12,719 bases of DNA from an uncultured Lachnospiraceae bacterium (GCA_910579275.1 CAJTTO010000071.1:1-12719); one strand, 5' to 3'. Shown: positions 1-8,087, counted from the stretch's first letter. The notes: a model not told the origin generated them from the letters alone. Numbers and translations: made by a program.

Positions 1-613
1 TACATAATCAGGAGTATTGTGACTTACCCCAGCCATAACCGAAAACTGTCTGTTCGCCATTTCAAGCATCTGTGAATCATTGACTCTCCATGTTCGTTGG
101 GGATTTAGTAGTTCATCCCCATATTTCTCAAAGAGTTCAGCAGCTTTTATCATGTTCTGCTTGATAATCAGGTTTACATCCTCTGTATCACTCTTATTTG
201 TAATGGGAGTCTCATTACTGCTTACTGTCGGAGTAATATTAACCGAGGGGGCAGTATTGCCCGTTTTGCTGTCTTCAGTTCCCTTTGGTGTCAAGTCTAT
301 ATCCGCGCTGCCAGTTAATGTGCCTGTGCCACCGTAGAGGTCTTTAATCTTATCCAGTGTGTCATTCACGCTGCCACCGACCGTCTCGTAAAGGTCTTTG
401 GCATCGCCCATCAGCTTACTGTGTTCCTCAAGAATTTCCGCAAGGGACTTCGTGGAATTGTCGAGTGTTTCTTCAAGGGATGCCGCAAATTCGTCAAGCG
501 CATCTATCTGTAATGTATAGGTATGTTCGTCCTTTGTCTCCTGCAGTGATTCTTCCTTTTCTGCAAGCTCGGCTTTCAGCTGCGCAAGTTTTGCCTTTGT
601 TGCTGCGTCTGTT
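1..613 (-). CDS. Phage tail tape-measure protein, exon 3 (5' part, runs off the window)
   Basis: Begins at A613, which completes the valine codon split by intron 2, then T D A A T K A K L A Q L. The frame is open to base 1 (204 further codons) with no stop, so the C-terminus lies outside the window. The first about 75 residues continue the coiled coil (AELAEKEES, DEHTYTLQIDALDEFAA), then a Gly/Thr/Ser/Pro/Asn-rich linker (about residues 100-145 of this exon), then a segment with QRTWRVNDSQMLEMANRQF that may start a C-terminal domain. No Shine-Dalgarno or start codon suits an independent gene at 613. Codon use matches exons 1 and 2 and not the intron cargo. Confidence 0.92.
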
Positions 614-705
614 CATTATCTTTACATAGTTCGCTACACTATGTGAGTTTTAAGCTCCTCATACTTTCATATGAGATGAGACTATATCTTCTATTTATTG
701 ATTTT

Positions 706-1980
706 TTATATTATTTTTGATTTGGGAATTATTTTGGGATATGTTTTAATATTAAGCTTTAGTAATTCTCTATTTAAAATTTCTTCAATATTGTTACCAT
801 AAAAATATGGAATACGAATTAATTTTATGTTGTTTGTTTTACAATATTTGTTTTTTATTTCATCATGATATTGTGTTTTATTAAGATTTTCGATACCAAA
901 ATAAGGCTCATAATGTTGTTGTCCATCAAATTCTATACAACAATTATAGTCTGGTAAATAAAAATCAAATGGTAAAGTACGTTTATCTTTGCAATCTTTA
1001 AATCTTTTTTGTGATATATATTTAATATTTTGGTTGTTTAAATAATTTTGAATTTTTACTTCACCAATACTTATGTTCTGACATTTGGGACATTTGCCAG
1101 TTATGTTTTTCTTATAATTATTCACACTAACTTTAAATATGTTTTTACATTTTCCGCACTGTACAATTAAATTTGGATTAATTGCATTAATATAACTTTT
1201 ATTATTTATCCATTTATTATTATTTTTACTTTCAATAATATCCTTAACTTCTTGATTAGAAAGTTTTATTTGTTCTTTAAATATTTCTCTACCACAATTT
1301 CTACAACCTTCACCATTTTTTAGATTATGTATGCTTATTTGCTTTTTACCATGATAAGAACAAATATAAGGCAATGGAGTATCACCATCAACATAATCGT
1401 CTACAGAAGCCAAAGATGTATAGCCTTTTATTTCACATAATTTTTCAAATTCTTTAATTTTTTCAAGTCTAAAAATTTTAATCTTTGAATTTTTACAACA
1501 TTCTTTACATCCGGATTTATCAATATATTCCAATCTTGATTTTATGATACCATGTATATTGCATTTAAATTCATAATTTTTATTATAACCAATAAAACTT
1601 TGTGTAATTGGTTCAAGATTATGTTTGTTACACCCATTTAAAAACTTATTATAATATTGTATATGTGAATTTTCTTGTTTATTTTTAGCGTTACTTGAAA
1701 TATTATTTATAGAACATTTTTTACATGCAATATTTGATGTGCCATTTCTTAATACTTGTAATGTATAATTATCATAAGATTTTTTAACTATATCACCACA
1801 AAAATCACATTGAACATCAACAATAGTTTTACTGTATTTCATTAGGTCTTCTGCTTTTACCATAAATGTGTCGTTATTTTTGGTATAATTATAACCTTTA
1901 GAAATATAATGTCCTTTTGTTTTATTAGCCCACTTTACTTTTACATATTGATTTGGTACTAATATTTTTATCATCTCCAT
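706..1980 (-). CDS. Intron-encoded homing-endonuclease-like protein with four zinc units and a Vsr/EDxHD-like nuclease core
   Basis: 424 residues. Four successive zinc-binding units: C58/C61 with C86/C89; C140/H143 with C158/C161; C207/H210 with C226/C229; C275/C278 with C297/C300. They probably read DNA in a modular way. A C-terminal nuclease domain (about 305-395) shows FDFYLPD (D339, D344), then IEFDGQQHY (E350, D352, H356), a downstream D373/K376, and IKLIRIPYF. This pattern fits the PD-(D/E)XK/Vsr-related EDxHD homing enzymes of phage introns. Its expected role is to cut intronless tape-measure alleles so that repair copies the intron; the target should span 2263/613. The ATG at 1980 has no clear Shine-Dalgarno (a second ATG is at 1974), so expression looks weak, and a terminator-like hairpin precedes it. 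Composition is about a quarter GC with AAA, AAT and ATA codons dominating, which marks it as foreign cargo. Confidence 0.87.
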   Translation of the reverse strand: MEMIKILVPNQYVKVKWANKTKGHYISKGYNYTKNNDTFMVKAEDLMKYSKTIVDVQCDFCGDIVKKSYDNYTLQVLRNGTSNIACKKCSINNISSNAKNKQENSHIQYYNKFLNGCNKHNLEPITQSFIGYNKNYEFKCNIHGIIKSRLEYIDKSGCKECCKNSKIKIFRLEKIKEFEKLCEIKGYTSLASVDDYVDGDTPLPYICSYHGKKQISIHNLKNGEGCRNCGREIFKEQIKLSNQEVKDIIESKNNNKWINNKSYINAINPNLIVQCGKCKNIFKVSVNNYKKNITGKCPKCQNISIGEVKIQNYLNNQNIKYISQKRFKDCKDKRTLPFDFYLPDYNCCIEFDGQQHYEPYFGIENLNKTQYHDEIKNKYCKTNNIKLIRIPYFYGNNIEEILNRELLKLNIKTYPKIIPKSKII

Positions 1981-2004
1981 TTATATTTTTAATTAATCCC
2001 AAAT

Positions 2005-2033
2005 AAAAAAACACCTAGTATATAACTAGATGT
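2005..2033 (-). terminator. Terminator-like hairpin just before the intron 2 endonuclease gene
   Basis: Minus-strand ACATCTAGT (2033-2025), TATAT loop, ACTAGGTGT (2019-2011), then six more T (2010-2005). A 9-bp stem with one G.T pair and a T tract. It sits inside the P8 extension, 25 nt before the endonuclease ATG, so it would attenuate both the nested gene and the tape-measure precursor. T4 intron genes also have hairpins before their nested frames that limit early expression; here the exact role is inference. Confidence 0.65.
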
Positions 2034-2262
2034 TATAAAAAATAATAAATAGTCTATTGTTTCGAATCACCAACCGCTTGTGATTCTACACCGCTACACT
2101 CATCACGGTTAGTCGTTGAACCTTCCCCTATTCGGGACTTGGCTGCTGATTTCCCAATCCTTATAATTTTCAAACATTCACGTTTGATCTTATTTCATAT
2201 CTGCGTTGTAGTCCATAAGGCTCTAAGGGGGTTCCAGCAATTAAATAGAAGGGGCAAAATTT

Positions 2263-5200
2263 ACCCCAGTTAAAGATTCAATAGCTTTAATTTGTGCTTT
2301 AAGTGAATCTACATCTTGTGTTTGCTTCCTAATATTTTTATCATAGTCGTAGTATTCCTTCTTTTTCTGCAATGCCTTCTTGCGCGCCTCAATGATTTTA
2401 TTCAGGCTGTCAAGCTCTTCCTGTGCACTGCGTTTCATCAGTTCAATAATGCTGTTTTCAAGAGATGCGGATTCTCCCAGCGTGTTATAGTAATTCTGGA
2501 TGGCATTGTTGAGATCTTCCATGTAAGCCTTGTCAGAAGCATAGGTATCTTTGTTGTTCTGTATTTCATTGTACAAGTCCAGATAAGCATCTGCCTTTTT
2601 GTGTGCGTCCTCAAGCTGTGATACAAGGAGTGCAACTTTTGCCTGTCCGTATTCTGAAAGTTCTCCGTTGTCATACAGCCATTCGTCCTGTATCAGATCT
2701 GTGATGGAGGAGAGTATTCCCTTTGCAGTTTCTAGTTCACTGATGGCATTCGTGATGTTCTCAAACTTTGCATTCCTAAGTGCGTCATTGACATTCTGTA
2801 TCTCTGTCGCAGTCCCGATAAGCTCCTGTTTTGCGGATGCAAGCTCCTTTTCCCATTCCTCTGCCCACTTGTCTGCATATTCCCCCCAGTTGTCGGCATC
2901 AACGGCACGTTCATTGAGCAGGTCAAGCACGGACTGTAATTTTTCAGCCATTGCTGTGTCGCCACTCTGGCGGTAGCTTTCAAGTGCCTTGTTGAACACG
3001 TCCATGGAAGATTCAAAATCATTTGTGTCAAGCGCGTCAAGGAGCTGTCCGTATTCGCCCATTTCAGAGAGGGTGGTGTCATACTTTTCCTGCAATGTCT
3101 CAAGGTATGCGCCATATGTCTCAACCTTTGTCCTTACTGCATTTTCATCCAAATCTGTCAGCAGTTTTGTAAGCTTGTCACCGCTGAAAGTATCATACAG
3201 TGAAACAAGCTCCTTGTAATAGCCGATAAAGCTGTCAAGGTATTCAAGCTGTGCCTTCAGGGTCGTAAGGTTGTATTCCGCGATCTGTTTTGCAAGCTGG
3301 TAGAGGTTCGCATAGTAGTCATTTACTTCGGACTCTGCCTCGGACACGTTTTCCGTATAGGTTTTCTGGAGCTGTTCAAGGTCGTCCTCCATCTGGCTTA
3401 ACAGGTCGCTGATCTGTGTCTGCTTTTCCCTGTTCCATGCTTCAAGCTGTGCCTTGTAGGTGTCATATTTCTTTGCTTCATTTGCAGACAGTCTTCCCCC
3501 ATTGTCAAGTTTCTGTTGCAACTTATACCATGACTCCCATGTCTTCATGTACTCGGAGATGTTGTTTCCGGTTGCACCCTTCTGTAACGCTTCAAGTTCG
3601 GCGTTGTATTTGTCAAGCTGTGCCTGCTCCGATTTGGAAAGTCCTTTTGTGTCCTTTTTCTGTTCAAGCTTCTGTTTCTTTGCAAGGAGGTTCTGGTACT
3701 GCTGTGTGTTTATTGCTTCATTGTTGATGCTGTCTATCTGGCTGTGGTAGCTCTCATATATTCCCTCAGCGGATTCCTCATAGGTCTTTTCAATCTGTTC
3801 CAGCTTGTCACTGGGGTCAAGGGCTTCCCCAAGGTCATCGTGGAGCTTTTCGAGCATGTCAGCCTTGTCTTTTGCATAATATTCGAGCTGTTCCGTGTAG
3901 GCATTGTATTTCTTCCATTCGCTGACTGACAGGTTCCCGCCCTTGTCAAGCTTGTCCTGCAGTTTCTTCCACGCAAGGTAGATTTTGTTGTATTCGGCAA
4001 TGTTAGACGCAGTGGCATTCCCATCAAGGGATTCCTTCTGTGCATAATAAGCTTCAAGCTGTGCCCTTAATTTGTCGTATGTCTTTTTCTGGCTCTTTGA
4101 CAGGTTGTCGTAGCCTTTTTCGTCCAGTACGGCAAGCCTGTTCCTGATAGTCTCAATACTGCTTATGAGATTTTTATAGGTGGCAGTGTTTTCAAGGTCT
4201 TTCTGTACATCTGATATCTCATCCTTCAGTCTGTCGGCTTCGGTCTGTTTTTCTGCCGTGCCTTTGGCTTCCGCAAGTTGCGCATAAAGCCTGTCAAGCG
4301 ATGCCTGTCCGCTGTTTTTCAGTGCTTCAAGCTGTTTTTCATAGGAATCATACTTTTTCTGTTCTGATTTTGAGAGGGTTTTGCCACTGTCTATCTTATT
4401 CTGTAATTTCTGCCATGCGGTATAAATCCTGCTGTAGTTTGCAATGGTGTCGGACGTGGCATGTTCGTCAAGCTCCGCCTGGAGTGCATAATAGTCCGCA
4501 AGCTTCTGTGTGAGTTTCTCGAACTGTTTCGCCTTTCTGACATCCCATCCCTTGTCCCTATACTTTTCAATCTGTGCCTCGGTCTTGGCAATGTCCTTCA
4601 GCAGTTTTGTGTATGTGCCGGACTGGTCGGGGCTGAAGTTGTCAATTTTGTCCTGTATGCTGTCGACAAGTTCCTGCCTGTCCCGGTTAACTGCATCAGC
4701 AACCTTCTTTGAATCACCAAGGGAACCCTCTGTAATGGTGATGCCTGCCGTGACTTCCTTCTGTGTCGTGGAATTAACCTGATCTGAAAGAGCCGCAAAC
4801 TGTTCCACAAGTTCCGTGAGGGAACTGCGTTTGCCCATCTCGTCATTAAGCGAAATAAGTGATTCCATCTTTGAAGTGATGGAAGAGAGGTAGGAATCCA
4901 TGTCGGAATAATAGTCCAGTACGTTGTCAAGTTTCTGCCTGATGAGGTCTCGCTGCTGGTCATAAAGGCTGTTTATTGTTTCAAGGCATTCCTGCGCCTT
5001 CTCGTACCATTCGGTGTATTTCTCGATTTTCTTTATTATCCCGGAATTGACATCGCCGTCAGTATATTTGAGGGTTTCGATGTTGAGTTTCCCCTCCTGT
5101 ATCTTCTTCACGTAATCCGCACGGAGTTTAACGGCATTTGCCGCCTTCATGTATGACTGGTATGCAATCTGGTTCTGCATGATTTCCCCGTTTGTCGCCC

Positions 5201-6578
5201 TTACCGCACGGTTTATCATCAGGTTCTTTTTCTGCCAGTTATAGAACTTTTCTATCTTGTCGATTATCTTTCCGGTCTTGGCGGATATCTTTTCAAGGAG
5301 CGTTTCAATCCAGTCAAATGTCTTTTCCTGCTGTTTTTCCTCCTTGTCCTCCTTTGGTTTTTCATATCCCCCGCCTGACTGCATCTTAATGTCGACTACG
5401 CCTGCTGCAAGCTTGGAATTTTCATAACCCTTTACGATGGTATTTGCTGCCTGTGCCTGCATACTGTCAGCACCGTACATGAGCTGTGCATTTGCCTGCG
5501 CTGCGTAAAGCATCTGTTCTGCCGCACTCAAAGCATTTGCTGCAAGGTTTTCATAAGATGCGGCAAGATACTGGACAGCCTGTTCTTCTGTCTGGATATT
5601 CTTGATTAAATCTGTAGCCTGTAAAGCCATGTCAACTTGAATCTGCTGTATCTTCGCATCTGTAAGACGCTGGAATGCATCTTCGTCAAGGGAGAGGGCA
5701 CCGCTTTCATCTGAAAGGAGTGCAAGGTATTCAAAGCCCATGTCACACAGGGACTGGTACTGGTCAACGCTGATTTTGCCGTGTTCATTGTAGGTATCGC
5801 GGATTCCGATAAGGTCGTCGTAGGCTGATTTGATGTCGCCTAACTCACTGGTCAACTGACTCTTATGTTTTTCAATTTCTTCCGTAAGTTTTTCGATTGC
5901 TTCCAGCTGTTCCTCCGTGAAATCACCATAGGGGCTTTCAGAGAATGTCTTTTTAAGATTCTGGTATTCTGACTGCATCTTCTCAAGACCACTGATATAT
6001 TCGGCAGTCTGCTTTACGGCATCCTTTCCCTCGAACATGGAAAGCTGTATGTCTGCGTCAATCTTTTCACCATTTAGGATTCTGGCAGCATAGGACTGTA
6101 ATGCTTCAGGTGAGAGGATTGTGCCATCCGGAAGGATTGGTGTAAGAATTACCTGTTTGGTTTCATCACCAAAAGACTGTGCATAGACAGAAGAAGTGGG
6201 TAATTCTGTCGTATATCCGGCTGACTGGATTTCGGCTGCGTCAACAGAAGGTCTTGTGAGGGTTACATGGCTCATTCGTCCATACTGGGCTTCCATTGTG
6301 TCAGCGAGATTCTTGAGCTTTAATGCCTCGCTGTTGTAGTATTCATCCTGCAAGCCTATCATGGACTGGTAGTATTCTGTCATGTTGAGATAGTTGCCAT
6401 TTTGCAGACGTAATAACTCATCAGCTTCATACTGGTATGCGTTCATTCTGTCGCTGTGGAGCGTCTTTTCTGCGTCGGATATTTCCTCCGCATATTTGGT
6501 CATGTGTTCCTCGGAATCTTTGAGGTAGGTGTTTAGGAGTATTTCTGACTGTGAGAAAAACTCGCGTTCGTTGATAAT
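2263..6578 (-). CDS. Phage tail tape-measure protein, exon 2 (coiled-coil body)
   Basis: 4316 nt, open throughout, encoding residues 1354 to about 2792 of the spliced protein. It begins ATT ATC AAC right after the intron terminal G at 6579. A TTG at 6581 straddles the splice junction and has no Shine-Dalgarno (the purines upstream belong to a P9 hairpin), so an independent start there is unlikely. The protein is almost all charged helix with long heptad-like runs, rich in A, E, K, L, Q and Y, with a three-fold repeat at 4616-3435. It has the architecture expected for a tape-measure rod. It ends ACT GGG GT at 2263, splitting a valine codon. Without splicing it would add VNFAPSI and stop at 2241. 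Joined to exon 3 it continues ESLTGVTDAATKAKLAQ, a smooth coiled coil. Confidence 0.92.
3435..4616 (-). repeat. Three-fold internal protein repeat in the tape-measure rod
   Basis: Units at 4616-4320 (99 aa), 4181-3876 (102 aa) and 3701-3435 (89 aa), starts spaced 145 and 160 residues apart. Each runs from a TYxNLL-like start through a YNKIYLAWKKLQDKLDKGG-like middle to an LSxSExKKYDxYxxQLEA end. That end motif also occurs near the front of units 2 and 3 (LSKSQKKTYD, LSKSEQAQLD), so each unit looks like two fused half-repeats. Spliced residues are about 2008-2401. The DNA copies have diverged, so recent duplication is unlikely. Confidence 0.85.
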
Positions 6579-6828
6579 CAATCTGTTACTTTCCCTATAT
6601 ATTTATAGGTACTGACTATGTAATATATTTACATAGCGGTTAGTCATTTCTGGCTAACTCTCGCATTTCGTTAATTTGGGATTATTGTGCGATGTTCGGA
6701 CTGGATCTTCACCCTTCCCTAAACAGGGTAGGAGAGTAACGGAACCTTGTATGTTGCCATACAAGGTATTACAGTCTCTACGGATTCTGATTTTAGATTG
6801 TTTTATTATTAAAAATACTAAGTGCACT

Positions 6829-6857
6829 AAAAAAGCGTATACAAAAAATGTATACGC
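6829..6857 (-). terminator. Intrinsic terminator in intron 1
   Basis: Minus-strand GCGTATAC (6857-6850), 7-nt loop, GTATACGC (6842-6835), then six T (6834-6829). A perfect 8-bp stem and a proper T tract on this strand. It would end both NYN transcripts and the candidate small RNA. It also lies in the path of the tape-measure precursor message, which must read through it. Confidence 0.8.
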
Positions 6858-6922
6858 CCACGATTTGTTGTCTTGTGTAAACCACGCAACTTCGCCTCGT
6901 GTATATTGTCTTTATCTAAATT
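6829..6922 (-). ncRNA. Candidate small RNA (about 94 nt) nested in intron 1
   Basis: Bounded by the promoter at 6957-6929 and the terminator at 6857-6829. Its 5' CACGA (6901-6897) can pair with TCGTG (6863-6859), or its CACG can pair with CGTG (6886-6883); these two folds exclude each other. A 20-codon frame from a TTG (start near 6889) runs into the terminator and is judged chance. There is no family resemblance I can name. It lies directly after the NYN nuclease gene, so it might be that protein's RNA partner or substrate, or an independent cargo RNA; that link is inference from adjacency. Confidence 0.5.
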
Positions 6923-6931
6923 GACAATATA
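6902..6931 (-). promoter_or_regulatory. Inverted repeat over the -10 box and start site (operator-like)
   Basis: TATATTGTC (6902-6910) and GACAATATA (6923-6931), a perfect 9-bp inverted repeat with a 12-nt centre. Half-site centres are 21 bp apart, two turns of helix, and the repeat overlaps the -10 element and start of the promoter at 6957-6929. That is the usual layout of a dimeric repressor site. A further similar half site (GACAAATA) overlaps the -35. It could also fold as an RNA hairpin, but most of one arm would lie upstream of the predicted start. Confidence 0.45.
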
Positions 6932-6957
6932 ATAACATTAAAGTCACTATTTGTCAA
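6929..6957 (-). promoter_or_regulatory. Near-consensus sigma70/sigmaA promoter inside intron 1
   Basis: Minus-strand TTGACA (6957-6952, perfect), 17-nt spacer, TATTAT (6934-6929, one mismatch to TATAAT). It begins 28 nt after the NYN stop and points away from the NYN gene toward exon 2. The predicted start site is near 6922. It is the best promoter match noticed in the window. About 65 nt past the start lies an intrinsic terminator, so the expected product is a short RNA, not exon 2 message. Confidence 0.7.
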
Positions 6958-6984
6958 GTACCTTACTTATTATTTATCATTTAT

Positions 6985-7883
6985 TTAATTTTTATCCTTG
7001 GGTTTATAATTATCATAACATTCTAATACACTTTTATTAAAATCAAAGTTTGAACAAATATCACTTTGCCGAATAATTCCCAAATCTATAAATTTTTCCT
7101 TAAATTCTATAGGAATAATTGCGGGCAAGCCACTATTTTTAATAGGAGAAACATAAGCAATAATCTTCTTTTCAGAATATAAAATTGATACTATATTCAA
7201 CATCTCATATTTTAATACATTATAATAATCCATTTGAGTTGTAAGAAAATAATCTAAATTGTAATGCTTTTTATATCCCTTATTATTACCTTCAATTGAA
7301 TACTCAAGTAAAGATTTTTCTATATGCTTTTTAATGTCGTCATAAAATCTGTCTTTAACTTCATCAATCAATAATGTTCCTTTATATTCAATTTTAACTA
7401 TTTTATCAAATTCTATTTGTTCATCAGCAAATTCACATAGTGTATGATTATAGGTATTTCCTGTTGTTAAAATAGAAGCTTTTCTTTTATTTAATCGAAC
7501 AGTATTTAATAAAGGTGTCATATCCTTGTCATTAGACATAATTATAAACTCGTCAATGTTATCATTAGTATACATTGAATTTAATACATCAATTGCCAGT
7601 TTTAAATCTGCATAATTCTTTCCTTGATTTGATGTATGTATCGTTTCCACTCCATATGATTGCAAAAACGATTGATGATGAGACTCATATAAGTCTTTAT
7701 TATCAAAATTACAATACACAGCGATTTTTACTATTCTTCGATTATTATCTTTGCACCATTTTTTAAGTTTCTCAAAAAAACCTAATCTAATTGCATTTTC
7801 ATTCCTGTTAATTAATGTTTTATGTACATTTTCATAATCAATAAAAATAGCTACATTAAAAAATCATTTATATTTGTTTCCAT
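6985..7883 (-). CDS. Intron-encoded NYN-domain (PIN-like) nuclease, read across a T TTT TTA slippery site or 1-nt frameshift
   Basis: From ATG 7883 (GGAG at 9 nt spacing) the zero frame reads METNINDFLM and stops. A -1 shift at T TTT TTA (7863-7857), or one extra T, joins METNINDFF directly to NVAIFIDYENV and an open frame to 6985, giving a 299-residue protein. No ATG, GTG or TTG exists in the long frame between its upstream TGA and the GTG at 7719, and that GTG would cut off the first NYN strand. NYN marks in conceptual numbering: D16 in VAIFIDYEN, K89-N90-A92-D93, D99, and the SNDKDM segment with D119 and D121. These are the acidic residues expected for metal-dependent RNA cleavage in this family (LabA/DUF88-like). 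Residues about 165-299 are unrecognised, perhaps a winged-helix-like module near YVSPIKNSG. It sits in the P6 loop of intron 1, is about a quarter GC, and has its own possible promoter. A broken gene is the main alternative. Confidence 0.72.
7857..7863 (-). other. Slippery heptamer T TTT TTA at the NYN frame junction
   Basis: On the minus strand the zero frame of the ATG at 7883 reads GAT TTT TTA ATG TAG. The heptamer is phased exactly as X XXY YYZ for -1 slippage, and the -1 frame continues AAT GTA GCT (NVA) into the NYN core. The zero-frame stop is the second codon after the heptamer. No strong stem-loop is evident just downstream, so programmed frameshifting is possible but an ordinary one-base loss in the T run is equally compatible. 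Confidence 0.6.
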
Positions 7884-7906
7884 TAATATTTTCTCCAATC
7901 ATCAGT

Positions 7907-7934
7907 ATTATAATATACCATTATATACCAACAA
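7907..7934 (-). promoter_or_regulatory. Possible promoter for the intron 1 NYN gene
   Basis: Minus-strand TTGTTG (7934-7929), 16-nt spacer, perfect TATAAT (7912-7907), about 24 nt before the ATG at 7883. The -35 box is poor (three clear matches). Two direct copies of TGGTATAT lie in and next to the spacer. If real, it would let the cargo be expressed independently of the tail operon. The region is very AT-rich, so chance matches are common. Confidence 0.4.
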
Positions 7935-8087
7935 TCGACAGAATACTACCAAAACATAAATTTTATTAATAATTTGTATTTCTCAATCTAAAATCAGTCT
8001 TTCCTCGGTCTTGGGCGTCCCATCGCCTTTTAACCGATATAGTTACTTTTATACATCCTGTATTACTACAGGAGAGGGCATTAGTCT

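Larger units (their letters stand above)
614..2262 (-). ncRNA. Group I intron 2 (IA-type), with a homing-endonuclease-like gene in its P8 loop
   Basis: P1 = exon GGGGT (2267-2263) with guide GCCCC (2255-2251), ending in U.G at the splice site. The P/Q region TTAATTGCTGGAACCC and the CAGCAGCC segment are typical of group IA. R = GTTCAACGACTA (2121-2110) and S = AAGATATAGTCT (690-679) are near-consensus; P7 is GACTA with TAGTC. P3 = TCTATT (2249-2244) with AATAGA (2058-2053). P7.1 and P7.2 hairpins (ACCG/CGGT; GAATCAC/GTGATTC) lie between P7 and P3', which defines the IA class. P8 = CTATTTATT (2052-2044) with AATAAATAG (699-691), and everything between is insertion. P9 hairpins lie at about 676-620. 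Terminal G = 614. Removal joins GT|A into valine and restores an open frame. Confidence 0.93.
6579..8087 (-). ncRNA. Group I intron 1, with NYN gene and candidate small RNA in its P6 loop
   Basis: Self-splicing ribozyme inserted in the tape-measure gene. Seen directly: P1 = exon AGGGT (8092-8088) with guide GCCCT (8079-8075), ending in the U.G pair at the 5' splice site. P10 = guide TAAT (8083-8080) with the first exon-2 bases ATTA (6578-6575). P2 = CCTGTA/TACAGG with a GTAA tetraloop (8072-8057). P3 = GTAAC (8046-8042) with GTTAC (6740-6736). P5 = GGCG/CGCC. P6 = CTGATTTTAGATTG (7997-7984) with its perfect complement (6800-6787). P7 = GACTG (6776-6772) with CAGTC (6703-6699), inside an S motif AAGATCCAGTCC (6709-6698). 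A 9-bp hairpin with a GCAA loop lies between P7 and P3' (6766-6745), as in IA introns. P9-type hairpins follow (6657-6590). The terminal G is 6579. Removal joins GGT to ATT in phase 0. Everything from 6801 to 7983 is an insertion in P6. Subgroup IA is likely, not certain. Confidence 0.9.

Noticed and set aside
80..629. Two plus-strand reading frames (85 and 90 codons)
   Set aside because: They are antisense to exon 3, which is open on the minus strand and continues the tape-measure coiled coil across the spliced junction.
2316..5788. Many 60-130-codon frames on both strands within exon 2
   Set aside because: Shadow frames of the tape-measure exon, with no Shine-Dalgarno support and basic or hydrophobic low-information products.
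2241..6581. Independent 1446-residue gene starting at TTG 6581
   Set aside because: The TTG spans the intron terminal G, has no Shine-Dalgarno, and splicing from exon 1 gives an exact in-frame join. Treated as exon 2.
6829..6889. 20-codon TTG frame inside the candidate small RNA
   Set aside because: GAGG lies 5 nt before the TTG, but the frame runs through the terminator stem and ends in its T tract. Judged chance.
6676..6924. Plus-strand 82-codon frame
   Set aside because: It lies across intron 1 core helices (P7, P3', P8), the terminator and the candidate small RNA, and its product resembles nothing known.
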